This document shows, in pieces, positions 34,821 through 46,594 of a stretch of 64,000 bases of DNA. Position 1 is the first letter of the stretch, and each line of letters starts with the position of its first letter. The stretch comes from Pseudomonadota bacterium (GTDB taxonomy: Bacteria > Pseudomonadota > Alphaproteobacteria > Rhizobiales > Hyphomicrobiaceae), in assembly GCA_023423275.1 (NCBI GenBank), contig JAFAFW010000109.1, positions 75,990 through 139,989 of the forward strand. The letters run 5' to 3'. Both the position numbers and the translations under genes were made by a program. The notes under the pieces were generated by a model. The model did not search any database. It saw only the letters and a list, made by a program, of their open reading frames with translations, and had not been told where the DNA came from.

Positions 34821-34848
34821 GCAGCAATGCTTTCAAACGCATTGCTGC
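34821..34848 (+). terminator. Stem-loop after the lytic transglycosylase gene
   Basis: A perfect 10-bp inverted repeat (GCAGCAATGC and GCATTGCTGC) with an 8-base loop begins 4 bases after the stop codon. There is no long U run, so termination efficiency is uncertain. Confidence 0.55.
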
Positions 34849-34911
34849 CCGGAGGCTTTGCGCTTACGGTCCGCGTCGGGATTACGACGGCAGGAAATTC
34901 AGGGAGTTATC

Positions 34912-35703
34912 ATGCTGCTCGACGGGAAAACCGCCATCGTCACCGGCGCAAGCCAAGGCATCGGCCGGGCATGCGCGGAACGACTGGCGCGCGAAGGCGC
35001 CAAGGTCGTGGTCGCGGACGTCAACGATGAGCTTGGGCCTGAGGTGGTTGCCGCGATCAAAGCCGCAGGCGGCGAGGCGGCCTACCACAACTGCGATGTC
35101 GCCGAGCGACTGGACGTCCACAATCTCGTGGCCGGCACGCTCGAGCGCTACGGCCGCATCGACGTGCTCGTCAACAATGCCGGCGTCATCGACGATGCGG
35201 ATTTCCTGGACCTCGAAGAGGCCGATTTCGATCGTGTTCTGAAGGTCAACTTGAAAGGCTTTTTCCTGTGTGCACAGGCTGTCGCGCGGCAGATGGTCGA
35301 GCAGGGCAAGACGGGTCAGAGTGGCGGCTCGATCGTTAATATGAGTTCGGTCAATGCGTGGTTCGGCATGCCGGATCACGTCGCCTATTCCGTATCGAAA
35401 GGCGGCATCGCACAGCTCACCAAATCGATGGCGATCTCGCTCGCTCCGCGCGGCATCCGTGTCAATGCGGTCGGACCGGGATCGATCGAAACCCCGCTGC
35501 TGGCTGAAGTCGTGAAGGATCAGGCGTTCCGCACCAGGGTCTTGTCTCGCACGCCGATGGGCCGCCTCGGCCAGCCCGAGGAGATCGCTGCGATTGTCGC
35601 ATGGCTCGCCAGCAGCGAGGCCAGCTACGTCACCGGAACCACCGTCTACGCCGACGGCGGTCGGATGCCGCTGAATTACATGGTGTCAGTCCCTAAGGCC
35701 TGA
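34912..35703 (+). CDS. SDR family oxidoreductase (classical)
   Basis: The 263-residue enzyme has TGASQGIG, NNAGVIDDADF, the catalytic Ser-Tyr-Lys set (NMSSVNAWFG, AYSVSKGG) and a C-terminal GTTVYADGG. It follows the pattern of 3-oxoacyl-ACP reductase/glucose dehydrogenase relatives; the substrate is unknown. The ATG at 34912 has AGGGAG 6 bases upstream. A longer frame from 34675 is rejected because it overlaps the previous gene. A strong terminator-like hairpin follows. Confidence 0.88.
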   Translation: MLLDGKTAIVTGASQGIGRACAERLAREGAKVVVADVNDELGPEVVAAIKAAGGEAAYHNCDVAERLDVHNLVAGTLERYGRIDVLVNNAGVIDDADFLDLEEADFDRVLKVNLKGFFLCAQAVARQMVEQGKTGQSGGSIVNMSSVNAWFGMPDHVAYSVSKGGIAQLTKSMAISLAPRGIRVNAVGPGSIETPLLAEVVKDQAFRTRVLSRTPMGRLGQPEEIAAIVAWLASSEASYVTGTTVYADGGRMPLNYMVSVPKA

Positions 35704-35729
35704 CACCGATCCAATCACGGGATCACAGA

Positions 35730-35760
35730 AAAGGGGCGCAGAGTGCGCTCCTTTATTCCT
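35730..35760 (+). terminator. Terminator between convergent SDR and TrcR-like genes
   Basis: AAAGGGGCGCA (35730-35740) pairs with TGCGCTCCTTT (35744-35754) over 11 bases with one G-U and a 3-base loop, and a U-rich stretch follows. The stem reaches into the last codons of the TrcR-like gene on the other strand, so it may serve both transcripts. Confidence 0.65.
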
Positions 35761-36598
35761 TTTGTTCCTGCTCTTCCGGCTGTGGTTGCACGGTCGGCGC
35801 GCTCTCGTCGTCCTGAGAGACTTCGTCGTCCTGAGAGGTCTGGTCGCCCTGAGAGGCCTCGTCGTCCTCTTCTTCCGGCGCCGGCGCCGTCATGCCGCGA
35901 AGCTTCGCAAGCACACGCGCCTCCTCCTCCTCCGGCGTTGCCTCTTGCGGTGCCTCTTGCTCGCGCGGAGCCAGGATCTCGGCCGCGCCAGGGCGTGTCA
36001 CGCTCTCCGAAATCGGCAGCAGCGTCCCGCCCGGCTGGATATCACCGCCGACCCTGCGCTCCTTCTCGACACGCTTTGCGGCTTTCGCCACCTCGGCATC
36101 GAGGTCTGTCTGCGAGCACAATCCAAGTGTTACGGGATCCTGCGGAACGAGGTTCGCCGAGTTCCAGTGCGTACGCTCCCGGATCTGCTCGATCGTCGGT
36201 TTGGTCGTGCCAACCAGGCGCATGAGCTGGCTGTCCTTCAGCTCGGGATGATTGCGCAGCAACCACAGCACCGCGTTCGGGCGATCATGACGGCGCGACA
36301 CCGGCGTATAGCGCGGGCCGCGCTTGGTCTTGACCTGCGGGATTTCGAGCTTCGGCTCGGCGAGCCTCAGCCGATGATCGGGATCGTCCTCGGCGCGCTT
36401 GATTTCTTCACGCGTCAACTGACCAGTTGAAACGGGATCCATGCCCTTGATGCCCGCCGCGACATCCCCATCGGCAATACCCTTCACTTCGAGCAAATGC
36501 ATGCCGCAGAATTCGGCGATTTGTTCGAACGAGAGCGACGTATTATCGACCAGCCATACGGCGGTGGACTTCGGCATCAACGGCCTGCGATCGCTCAT
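35753..36598 (-). CDS. trcR: TrcR-like cell cycle transcriptional regulator (DUF1013)
   Basis: The 281-residue protein has the DUF1013 core: MPKSTAVWLVDNTSLSFEQIAEFCGMHLLEVKGIADGD near the start, then RRHDRPNAVLWLLRNHPELKDSQLMRLVGTTK and RTHWNSANLVPQDPVTLGLCSQ. In Caulobacter the orthologue (TrcR) acts with RNA polymerase in cell-cycle gene control. The C-terminal 50 residues are acidic and repeat a six-residue unit (D-E/Q-x-S-Q-D/G), encoded by an 18-bp DNA repeat. ATG 36598 has GGAGG about 10 bases upstream. Confidence 0.82.
   Translation of the reverse strand: MSDRRPLMPKSTAVWLVDNTSLSFEQIAEFCGMHLLEVKGIADGDVAAGIKGMDPVSTGQLTREEIKRAEDDPDHRLRLAEPKLEIPQVKTKRGPRYTPVSRRHDRPNAVLWLLRNHPELKDSQLMRLVGTTKPTIEQIRERTHWNSANLVPQDPVTLGLCSQTDLDAEVAKAAKRVEKERRVGGDIQPGGTLLPISESVTRPGAAEILAPREQEAPQEATPEEEEARVLAKLRGMTAPAPEEEDDEASQGDQTSQDDEVSQDDESAPTVQPQPEEQEQKE
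35805..35869 (-). repeat. Three and a half 18-bp tandem units in the TrcR-like gene
   Basis: Units at 35805-35822, 35823-35840 and 35841-35858, with a partial copy after, differ by only a few bases and encode D-E/Q-x-S-Q-D/G on the minus strand. They sit in the acidic tail of the protein, outside the conserved core. Confidence 0.75.
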
Positions 36599-36744
36599 AG
36601 CTGGCTTCCTCCTGCCCCCGCGTCGCGCGGCGGGAGCTGTCAATGAAAGGTGTAAAATGGGGAATTGCTCGGTTATATCGATCGTTCCGTCCGTCTGCAA
36701 CGGTTGCATTCCGGTTTATCGCCGCAGCCGCGCGCGGCCCGGGC

Positions 36745-37614
36745 TTAACCTTTCGCCGCTGCGGCTTTCTTTGTACCTGCACCCGGTTCAACCGGCTTAA
36801 CGCCGTAGACATGCTCCGGCCCAGGGAAGGATCGCGCCCGAACCGCCTTTGCATAGTCGGAAAACGCCTGATCCATCGCCTTCCCGATGTTTCCGAACTG
36901 TTTGACGAATTTTGGCACACGCGGCGTCAGACCCAGCATGTCGTCCATGACCAGAACCTGCCCATCGCACGCTGCCGAAGCACCGATGCCGATGGTCGGA
37001 ATCGGGACATCCCGGGTAATTTTGGCTGCCAACGGCTCGGCCATCGCTTCGAGGACGACCGAAAACGCCCCGGCATCGGATACCGCGCGGGCGTCCGCCT
37101 CGATAGCCTGCCACTGATCCGTCGAGCGGCCCTGGGCACGGAACCCACCCAGCGTATTCACAGACTGTGGCGTCAGGCCGATATGCGCCATGACCGGAAT
37201 TCCGCGTTCGACCAGAAACCGGATGGTCGGCGCCATGCGCTCGCCGCCTTCCAGCTTGACCGCGCCGCAAGAGGTTTCCTTCATGACGCGCACGGCGTTG
37301 CGGAACGCGGCTTCCGGGCTCTCCTCATAGGTCCCAAACGGCATATCGACGACGACAAGAGCCTGTTTGCTGCCATGCATGACGGCGCGTCCATGCATGA
37401 TCATCTGATCGAGCGTCACGGGGACGGTGGTGTCATAGGCATGGATGACCATGCCGGCGCTATCGCCAACCAGGATCAAGTCTACGTGCGGATCGGCTAG
37501 CCTGGCTGTTGTCGTCAGGTAAGCCGTCAGCGAGACAATCGGCTCTCCGCCCTTACGCCCGCGAATATCGGGAGCCGTAATCCGCCGGATGCTGGACTGG
37601 GGATGCTGGAACAT
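36745..37614 (-). CDS. panB: 3-methyl-2-oxobutanoate hydroxymethyltransferase
   Basis: PanB adds a hydroxymethyl group from 5,10-methylenetetrahydrofolate to 2-oxoisovalerate, the first step of pantothenate synthesis. The 289-residue product has VDLILVGDSAGMVIHAYDTTVPVTLDQMI, VDMPFGTYEES, MAHIGLTPQSVN and PTIGIGASAACDGQVLV, with the metal and substrate residues of the family, and a Lys/Ala-rich C-terminal tail. The ATG at 37614 is the family start; the longer frame from 37827 crosses the intergenic region. No panC is adjacent. Confidence 0.96.
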   Translation of the reverse strand: MFQHPQSSIRRITAPDIRGRKGGEPIVSLTAYLTTTARLADPHVDLILVGDSAGMVIHAYDTTVPVTLDQMIMHGRAVMHGSKQALVVVDMPFGTYEESPEAAFRNAVRVMKETSCGAVKLEGGERMAPTIRFLVERGIPVMAHIGLTPQSVNTLGGFRAQGRSTDQWQAIEADARAVSDAGAFSVVLEAMAEPLAAKITRDVPIPTIGIGASAACDGQVLVMDDMLGLTPRVPKFVKQFGNIGKAMDQAFSDYAKAVRARSFPGPEHVYGVKPVEPGAGTKKAAAAKG

Positions 37615-37811
37615 TCGGTATCTCGTTGTCTTTCTTGGATTAAATGCCTGCCATCTCTGGGGTGCATGCGACTTCAACGTGCCGCACCGCAAACCTGTAC
37701 TCCGCCCATCGCAGAGCACCAATATATATTGCAGTGCAAACATGAGCTGATACTGTCCGCGACGCCTTTTGAGGCTGGCATTGCCTCGCGAACGGGCAGG
37801 GAGAGAAGAGC

Positions 37812-38249
37812 ATGACCGTGATAACACGGAAAACCTACTATTTTGAAGATCTTGAAATCGGTTTGGAAGCGAGCGTCCAGCGCCTCGTTACCGAGCAGGA
37901 TATCATCAAGTTCTCTGAGGCAACGGGCGACAAGAACCCGGTTCATCTCGACGCCGACTACGCCGCCAAGACGATGTTCAAGGAGCGGATCGCACACGGG
38001 ATGCTGACCGCATCCTATATTTCCGCCGTGTTCGGGACGAAGATGCCGGGTCCGGGCGTGATCTACATCTCGCAAACGCTCAACTTCCGCGCGCCCGTCA
38101 AAATCGGGCAGACCGTCATCGCCAAAGTGCGCGTGGTCGAGCTGTTCCCGGCCAAGCGCCGTGCCCGCTTCGAATGCATCTGCTCGGTCGATGGCAAGGT
38201 GGTGCTTGAAGGCGAGGCCATGCTGCTCGTTCCGGCCCGTCCATCTTAA
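37812..38249 (+). CDS. MaoC family (R)-specific enoyl-CoA hydratase-like protein
   Basis: The 145-residue hot-dog-fold protein has FSEATGDKNPVHLD with the catalytic Asp and His, then HGMLTASYISAVFGTKMPGPG and a C-terminal strand region. The family hydrates trans-2-enoyl-CoAs to (R)-3-hydroxyacyl-CoA in fatty-acid or polyhydroxyalkanoate metabolism. A strong GGGAGAGAAG lies just before the ATG. It is divergent from panB and is followed after 77 bases by ribF on the same strand. Confidence 0.9.
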   Translation: MTVITRKTYYFEDLEIGLEASVQRLVTEQDIIKFSEATGDKNPVHLDADYAAKTMFKERIAHGMLTASYISAVFGTKMPGPGVIYISQTLNFRAPVKIGQTVIAKVRVVELFPAKRRARFECICSVDGKVVLEGEAMLLVPARPS

Positions 38250-38326
38250 GGGCCTTCTCTTTGATGCCCGCGGCGGCTATCCATGCGGTCAATCTGCAAT
38301 CTTCAAACACAGGCTGTTCTGCGCGC

Positions 38327-39295
38327 ATGCGCGTCATCCACGGCTATCAACACGTCTCCCCCGAATGCCAAGGGGCTTCGATTGCCATCGGCAATTTCGA
38401 TGGCGTGCACCGGGGCCATCAGGCGCTGTTGCTTGAGGCCCTGACCAAAGCCCGGGGCGAAGGCCGTCCCGCCGGCGTGATGGTTTTCGAACCGCATCCA
38501 CGCGAGTTCTTTCGGCCGGCGGAGCCGCATTTCCGCTTGACCACGCTGGAGCAAAAGCTGGCCCTTATCGAACGGCTTGGGCTGGACTTTGCGATCGTCA
38601 TGGCCTTCGACGCGGCGCTGGCGGGATTGTCGGCAGAAGACTTTATCGCCCACATCCTGATCGATGCGCTTCAGGTGAAGCATGTCGTCATCGGCTACGA
38701 CTTCTTTTTCGGCAAGAATCGGGGCGGCACGCCGGAGACGATGCGCGCCGCGGGAGAGGAACTCGGCTTCGCTGTCAGTGTCATCTCCCCTGTCGCGGAG
38801 GCAGGCGAGGTGTTCTCATCGAGTGAGGTACGCGCCAAGCTTTCGGCCGGCGATGTGCGCGGCGCAGCCGTGGACCTCGGCCATTGGTGGCGCGTGAAAG
38901 GTGTGGTCACGGGAGGCGCCAAGATCGGCAGCGGACTTGGTTTCCCGACCGCGAACATCACCCTGGCGCCCGGTACGGCCCTGGGCCACGGCATCTATGC
39001 GGCGCGCGTGTACGTCGGCGAGGCCCGTTACGACGGCGCCGCCTACCTTGGCACACGCCCGACGTTTGATGACGGCGCGCCCGTGCTGGAGGTTTTCCTG
39101 CTCGACTTCGACGGCGATCTCTACGGCCGCGAGATCGAGGTTGAATTTTTGGACTTCATTCGCGGCGATCTGCGCTTCACCGACATCGAAGAGCTGAAGG
39201 CGCAGATGGCAAAGGACTGTGCCCGCGCCCGCGAGATCATCGCCGAGACGGACCGGAACCCACCGCTCGCCAAGTTCGCCCTGGCGGAGCAATAA
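38327..39295 (+). CDS. ribF: Bifunctional riboflavin kinase/FAD synthetase
   Basis: RibF makes FMN and then FAD. The roughly 322-residue product begins near GNFDGVHRGHQALL (FAD synthetase HxGH-type nucleotidyltransferase motif), has VIGYDFFFGKNRGGTPE and ISSTRVR-type FSSSEVRAKLSAGD, and a C-terminal riboflavin kinase domain with GSGLGFPTANI and FDGDLYGREIEVEFL. ATG 38327 gives the usual short lead; upstream starts at 38261/38264 add 21-22 residues. It precedes ileS, as in many proteobacteria. Confidence 0.94.
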   Translation: MRVIHGYQHVSPECQGASIAIGNFDGVHRGHQALLLEALTKARGEGRPAGVMVFEPHPREFFRPAEPHFRLTTLEQKLALIERLGLDFAIVMAFDAALAGLSAEDFIAHILIDALQVKHVVIGYDFFFGKNRGGTPETMRAAGEELGFAVSVISPVAEAGEVFSSSEVRAKLSAGDVRGAAVDLGHWWRVKGVVTGGAKIGSGLGFPTANITLAPGTALGHGIYAARVYVGEARYDGAAYLGTRPTFDDGAPVLEVFLLDFDGDLYGREIEVEFLDFIRGDLRFTDIEELKAQMAKDCARAREIIAETDRNPPLAKFALAEQ

Positions 39296-39381
39296 AGGCT
39301 TACCTGCCCGAGGTTATACTTTGCTTCGCCTCAGGAGGTTGCTAGAAGGCCCGCTCAACCTGAGATTTGAAAGAGCCACCG

Positions 39382-42396
<3,015 letters not shown>

Positions 42397-42401
42397 CCGC
42401 G

Positions 42402-42920
42402 ATGCCGCCGTCAGCAAAACCTAGCTGGGTGTGGGGGACGTTCTCCCCGCTCGGCCTATCGGTTGCCGCTGCTACCGTGATCATCGATCAGGCCCACAAG
42501 TGGTGGATGCTGGAGATCTACCGCATCCAGGACAAGGGCCGCGTCACGATCCTGCCGTTCCTCGATCTCATCTATGTGAAGAATACCGGGATCAGCTACG
42601 GACTGGGCTCCGGCAACATCGGGCAGCTCGAACTGGCCGGCTTCGCCATCCTGGCTGCCCTCGGGCTGGCCATTTGGTTGGCGCGCGGAGAAATGAACTC
42701 CGTGATGGCCATAAGTATCGGCTTCATCATTGGCGGCGCGGTTGGCAACGCCATCGACCGGGTCTATCTCGGCGGCGTGGCCGATTTCTTTCTGCTCAGC
42801 GCCTATGGCTACTCCTGGTACGTCTTCAACATCGCAGATGTTGCGATCGTTGCCGGTGTCATCGGCCTCCTGTATGACTCGTTCTGGCCGAGTCGCAATG
42901 GTGCCTCAAAGCAGCCGTAA
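42402..42920 (+). CDS. lspA: Lipoprotein signal peptidase
   Basis: LspA is the membrane aspartic peptidase that removes signal peptides from diacylglyceryl-modified prolipoproteins. The 172-residue protein has four transmembrane helices, the KNTGISYG block and the catalytic aspartates in GNAIDRVYLGGVADFF and FNIADVAI. ATG 42402 is used; GTG 42393 overlaps the ileS stop. Its position after ileS is the common proteobacterial order, and the lipoprotein gene that follows (57 bases) is a natural substrate. Confidence 0.94.
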   Translation: MPPSAKPSWVWGTFSPLGLSVAAATVIIDQAHKWWMLEIYRIQDKGRVTILPFLDLIYVKNTGISYGLGSGNIGQLELAGFAILAALGLAIWLARGEMNSVMAISIGFIIGGAVGNAIDRVYLGGVADFFLLSAYGYSWYVFNIADVAIVAGVIGLLYDSFWPSRNGASKQP

Positions 42921-42977
42921 GCGTTTGCGTTGGGGGACGAATTCCTGTCCGCGTGTCAGCCACCGGAGAGAAGACCG

Positions 42978-43439
42978 ATGACACAGACCAGTCGACGACT
43001 GCGAGCTGCATTCGCCGCCAGTGCGGTGGGTTTGGCAACGATGGTGTCGGGCTGCGGGTTTGACGGCGTCGAATTAAACGGCGCTGTTTTCGAGGTTATG
43101 GGTCTGTCGGGACCAGCCACGAAGGGGAAAGAACCTGAAGTCGCGGCGCGGCCGGGAATTGTACTTCCCCCGCACATGGACCGCCTGCCTGATCCCGATC
43201 AGGCTGGGAACACGGCGACAGCAACAGCACCTGCTGAAGCATGGCCGGACGATCCAGACAACCGCAAGGTTGCCGACGTTGCGGCGCTGGACCGCCAGCA
43301 TGAGGCGTTCTGCCGCGAAGCGCTCTGGAAAGCCCAAGCCGCCGGTCAGGACACTCCGCAGATCAAGGGGCCACGGGGCATGTGCAATCCCTCCATCCTG
43401 CGCAGCATCACCGGCAAGGACATCACGACGCGGCAGTAA
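42978..43439 (+). CDS. Predicted lipoprotein of unknown function
   Basis: The 153-residue protein starts at ATG 42978 behind GGAGAGAAG. A basic N-region (SRRLRAAF) and hydrophobic segment lead to the lipobox MVSGCGF, with the lipid-modified Cys near residue 27. The mature part is polar, with a Pro-rich middle (LPPHMDRLPDPDQAG) and C-terminal Cys residues (FCREAL, GMCNPS) that could pair. It sits in the ileS-lspA transcript and should be processed by LspA. I recognise no family. Confidence 0.72.
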   Translation: MTQTSRRLRAAFAASAVGLATMVSGCGFDGVELNGAVFEVMGLSGPATKGKEPEVAARPGIVLPPHMDRLPDPDQAGNTATATAPAEAWPDDPDNRKVADVAALDRQHEAFCREALWKAQAAGQDTPQIKGPRGMCNPSILRSITGKDITTRQ

Positions 43440-43440
43440 A

Positions 43441-43521
43441 ATGGACCGCGGAGTCTATGCTGCCGCCGGTTTAGCCGTTCCAATTCTCGCGGCTGCAATT
43501 TTCGGTGCGGGGCGTCGGTAG
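43441..43521 (+). CDS. Possible 26-residue hydrophobic small protein
   Basis: One base after the lipoprotein stop codon an ATG opens a 26-codon frame with a single helix of about 18 residues (VYAAAGLAVPILAAAIFGA) followed by Arg-Arg. This looks like a small membrane protein, but there is no clear ribosome binding site and no homology evidence, so translation would have to be coupled to the lipoprotein. A GC-rich stem and T-rich stretch lie just downstream. Confidence 0.3.
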   Translation: MDRGVYAAAGLAVPILAAAIFGAGRR

Positions 43522-43525
43522 CCAT

Positions 43526-43561
43526 AGGGGCGCCGCGCCGCTGGCGTTATTTTAATTTTTC
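43526..43561 (+). terminator. Possible terminator of the ileS-lspA-lipoprotein transcript
   Basis: A short GC-rich stem (CGCC and GGCG around an 8-base loop) is followed by a T-rich stretch (TTATTTTAATTTTT). The stem is short, so confidence is low. Confidence 0.4.
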
Positions 43562-43722
43562 GGAGACCAATCACGCGCTGTGCCGTTTGACAACGCTGGC
43601 CTTGATCCCGACATCCACTCCCGGCGACGGCGTTCAGCTCCAGCCGACGTGTTTTTTGCGCCCTGCACTCTCGGCCTCGACAATCCGAACCGGTCTCAGC
43701 ACCGGCGCACAAGGATCGACGT

Positions 43723-45126
43723 ATGCTCACCCGCGTTCAGATCTCCCTCTCGACCTTACTGGCTTTCATCATGATGCTCGCTCTTGCTGAAATCCCGACC
43801 TCGCAGGCTCAAAGCAACCGGCCAGTGTCGGAATTCAAGTTGAGCAACGGCATGCAAGTGGTCGTCATTCCGGACCATCGGGCGCCGGTCGTGACGCATA
43901 TGGTGTGGTATCGCGTCGGAGCGGCCGATGAGCAACCCGGCATATCCGGCATCGCGCACTTCCTCGAACACCTGATGTTCAAATCGACCGAGAAGATCGC
44001 ATCGGGGGAATTCTCGAAGATCGTCTCCCGGCTCGGCGGACAGGACAACGCCTTCACCAGTCAGGACGCAACCGCCTACTTCCAGCGGATCGCGAAGGAG
44101 AGGCTGGGGCAGGTGATGCAGATGGAAGCCGACCGCATGGTCAACCTCCGGCTGACCGAGCGCGAGGTTCTGACGGAGCGGGATGTCATCCTCGAAGAGC
44201 GCCGTTCGCGCGTGGAGAACAACCCGCAGGCTATTCTCGACGAGCAGATGAACGCGGTGCTGTACTATTCGCACCCCTATGGCATCCCGGTGATCGGCTG
44301 GGAGCATGAAATCGCGAAGCTGTCGCGCGAGGATGCCCTCACGTTCTACAAGCGCCACTATGCGCCGAACAACGCCATCCTCGTCGTGTCTGGCGATGTC
44401 ACCGCGGACGAGGTCAAACGGCTGGCGGAGGACAGTTACGGCAAGCTGCCGGTCAATCCGGCAATCGATGGTCGTCGTCGCCCGATGGACCCGGAGCAAA
44501 GAGCCTCGCGCCGTGTCGAGGTCCGCGATCCGCGCGCCGGCAAGGCCTCCATTCAGCGCTACTACGTCACGCCAAGCTATATCACAGCACCTCCGGGCGA
44601 AGCGGAAGCGCTTGATCTGCTGATGAAAATCGTTGGCTCGGGCGCGACCAGCCGTCTCTATCAGAAGCTGGTCGCCGAAGACAAAATCGCATCCAGCGCG
44701 GGCGGGTGGTACGGCGGATCGAGCATGGATTTCGGCAAGATCGCCATCTACGCTGTCCCCGCTGACGGTGCCTCTCTGGACGCCGTGGAGAAGGGCATGG
44801 ACGCCGTGCTCGCCGACGTCATCAAGAACGGCGTGACCGAGGCCGAACTCGAACGCGCCAAGAAATCCTATCTCGCGGATTACGTGTACGAGAGCGACAA
44901 CCAGGCGACGCTGGCACGACGTTACGGTTGGGGCCTCGTTGCCGGGCGCACGGTCGCCGAAATCGACGCCTGGCCCGGGAAGATTTCCGCTGTCACGCTC
45001 GATGAGGTCAAGAAGACTGCCGCTCGTTATCTCGATGCACGCCGGTCGGTGACGGGCACGTTGCTACCGATACCCGCGGAGGGTGACGTTAAGGCAAGCG
45101 CACCGTCTCCATCCGGCCGGACGTGA
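43723..45126 (+). CDS. M16 family zinc metallopeptidase, catalytic subunit
   Basis: The 467-residue protein has a signal peptide (TLLAFIMMLALAEIPTSQAQ), then the inverted zinc motif HFLEHLMFK (H-x-x-E-H) and the downstream zinc ligand Glu region (ERRSRVENNP). It resembles the catalytic subunit of two-part M16B peptidases related to mitochondrial processing peptidase. It should act in the periplasm, on unknown peptides. The next gene encodes its likely partner, starting 14 bases after this stop. Confidence 0.92.
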   Translation: MLTRVQISLSTLLAFIMMLALAEIPTSQAQSNRPVSEFKLSNGMQVVVIPDHRAPVVTHMVWYRVGAADEQPGISGIAHFLEHLMFKSTEKIASGEFSKIVSRLGGQDNAFTSQDATAYFQRIAKERLGQVMQMEADRMVNLRLTEREVLTERDVILEERRSRVENNPQAILDEQMNAVLYYSHPYGIPVIGWEHEIAKLSREDALTFYKRHYAPNNAILVVSGDVTADEVKRLAEDSYGKLPVNPAIDGRRRPMDPEQRASRRVEVRDPRAGKASIQRYYVTPSYITAPPGEAEALDLLMKIVGSGATSRLYQKLVAEDKIASSAGGWYGGSSMDFGKIAIYAVPADGASLDAVEKGMDAVLADVIKNGVTEAELERAKKSYLADYVYESDNQATLARRYGWGLVAGRTVAEIDAWPGKISAVTLDEVKKTAARYLDARRSVTGTLLPIPAEGDVKASAPSPSGRT

Positions 45127-45140
45127 GGATGAGGTCAGTC

Positions 45141-46517
45141 ATGGCAGTCAGCGTATCGCGGGAGCATCGCACTCCCTTTCGGATTATCTTTGCAGCACAC
45201 GCGGCTCTCATCGCATTGCTGTTGCTCGCCTTCGGCGCAACTTTCACAACGTCAGCTCACGCAATGAAAATCCAATCCGTCAAAAGCCCCGGTGGAATTG
45301 AAGCTTGGCTCGTCGAGGAGCACAGCGTGCCCCTCATGGCGATGCGGTTCGCGTTCGAGGGCGGCAATTCGCAGGACCCCAACGGCAGCGAAGGTGTCGC
45401 CAACTTCCTGACAGCCATGATGGACGAGGGCGCAGGCGATCTGACATCGATCCAGTATCAGGAACGCATGGAAGAGATCGCCATGCGCATGAGCTTCGAT
45501 GATAGCCGCGATGCTCTTTATGGCAGCTTCGAAACGCTGACGACCAACCGCGACGCAGCTGTCGAACTCCTCCGCCTTGCCGTCAACAAGCCGCGCTTCG
45601 ACACCGACGCCGTCGAGCGTATTCGTGGTCAACTTCTCGCCAGTCTCGCGTTCGCGGCCAAGGATCCGGACCGTGTTGCATCCCGCGACTGGTTCGCGAA
45701 AGCATTTCCGGGGCACCCCTACGGGCGCGCGACCAACGGCACCGTGGAAAGCATCACCAAGCTTTCAGGCAGCGATCTTGAGAATTATCGCAAGCGCGTG
45801 TTTGCGAAGGATACCCTGAAGGTCGTCGCGGTCGGCGATATCGATGCTGCAACGTTCGGCAAAATCCTCGATGAGGTGTTCGGCGACCTGCCCGCGAAAG
45901 CCGATCTCGCCCCGGTGCCGATGGTTTCGCCCAAGACGGGCGGCATTCTTGAAGTCGTGGAAATGCCGGTTCCTCAATCGGTCGCGGTGTTCGGCCTGGG
46001 CGGCGTGGCGCGCAAGGATCCGGACTTTATCCCTGCCTTCGTGATGAACCACATCATCGGCGGTGGCGGCTTTTCCTCCCGGCTGATGGAAGAGGTGCGT
46101 GAAAAGCGCGGCCTTGCTTATTCGGTCTACAGCTATCTGCAGCCCTACCAGCATGCCTCGATCTTCGCCGGCGGCGTGGCAACCAAGAATGAAGAGATCG
46201 GCCAGTCTCTGGACGTTATCAAGGAAGTGCTGGAGAAGATGGCCCAGGACGGCCCGACAGCCGAGGAATTGCAGAACTCGAAGGACTATCTGATTGGCTC
46301 GTACCCGCTCCGTTTCGACACGAACGCCAAGATCGCCAATCAGCTTCTCGGCATCATGCAGGACGATCTGGGCATCGACTACGTCGACAAGCGCAACAGC
46401 ATGATCGAGGCTGTGACGCTGGCGGACGTGCAACGCGCCGCGGCCCGTATTCTCAAAATCGAGAATCTCATCACCACGGTCGTCGGCCAGCCGAAGAACC
46501 TCAAAGGCCGGTCGTAG
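45141..46517 (+). CDS. M16 family non-catalytic partner subunit
   Basis: The roughly 458-residue protein has a signal peptide ending AHA and M16 fold blocks, but the zinc site is missing: the HxxEH position reads ANFLTAMMDEG. It keeps GGGGFSSRLMEEVREKRGLAYSVYSYLQPY, the Arg/Tyr substrate-binding block typical of the companion chain. Together with the upstream gene it should form a clam-shell heterodimer. ATG 45141 is chosen because GAGG stands 7 bases upstream; alternatives are GTG 45123 and ATG 45129. Confidence 0.88.
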   Translation: MAVSVSREHRTPFRIIFAAHAALIALLLLAFGATFTTSAHAMKIQSVKSPGGIEAWLVEEHSVPLMAMRFAFEGGNSQDPNGSEGVANFLTAMMDEGAGDLTSIQYQERMEEIAMRMSFDDSRDALYGSFETLTTNRDAAVELLRLAVNKPRFDTDAVERIRGQLLASLAFAAKDPDRVASRDWFAKAFPGHPYGRATNGTVESITKLSGSDLENYRKRVFAKDTLKVVAVGDIDAATFGKILDEVFGDLPAKADLAPVPMVSPKTGGILEVVEMPVPQSVAVFGLGGVARKDPDFIPAFVMNHIIGGGGFSSRLMEEVREKRGLAYSVYSYLQPYQHASIFAGGVATKNEEIGQSLDVIKEVLEKMAQDGPTAEELQNSKDYLIGSYPLRFDTNAKIANQLLGIMQDDLGIDYVDKRNSMIEAVTLADVQRAAARILKIENLITTVVGQPKNLKGRS

Positions 46518-46519
46518 GT

Positions 46520-46550
46520 CAAGGCCCGCCCGCATTCGCGACGGGCCTTG
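46520..46550 (+). terminator. Stem-loop after the M16 gene pair
   Basis: CAAGGCCCG (46520-46528) and CGGGCCTTG (46542-46550) form a perfect 9-bp stem three bases after the M16 stop codon. No clear U run follows. Confidence 0.5.
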
Positions 46551-46594
46551 GCGACATCTGAAGACTTGCGACCACAGTGCGGCTGAGCACGACC

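Noticed and set aside
37729..37739. Dyad TTGCAGTGCAA between panB and the MaoC gene
   Set aside because: The arms are only 5 bases long and such matches are common by chance; not reported as an operator.
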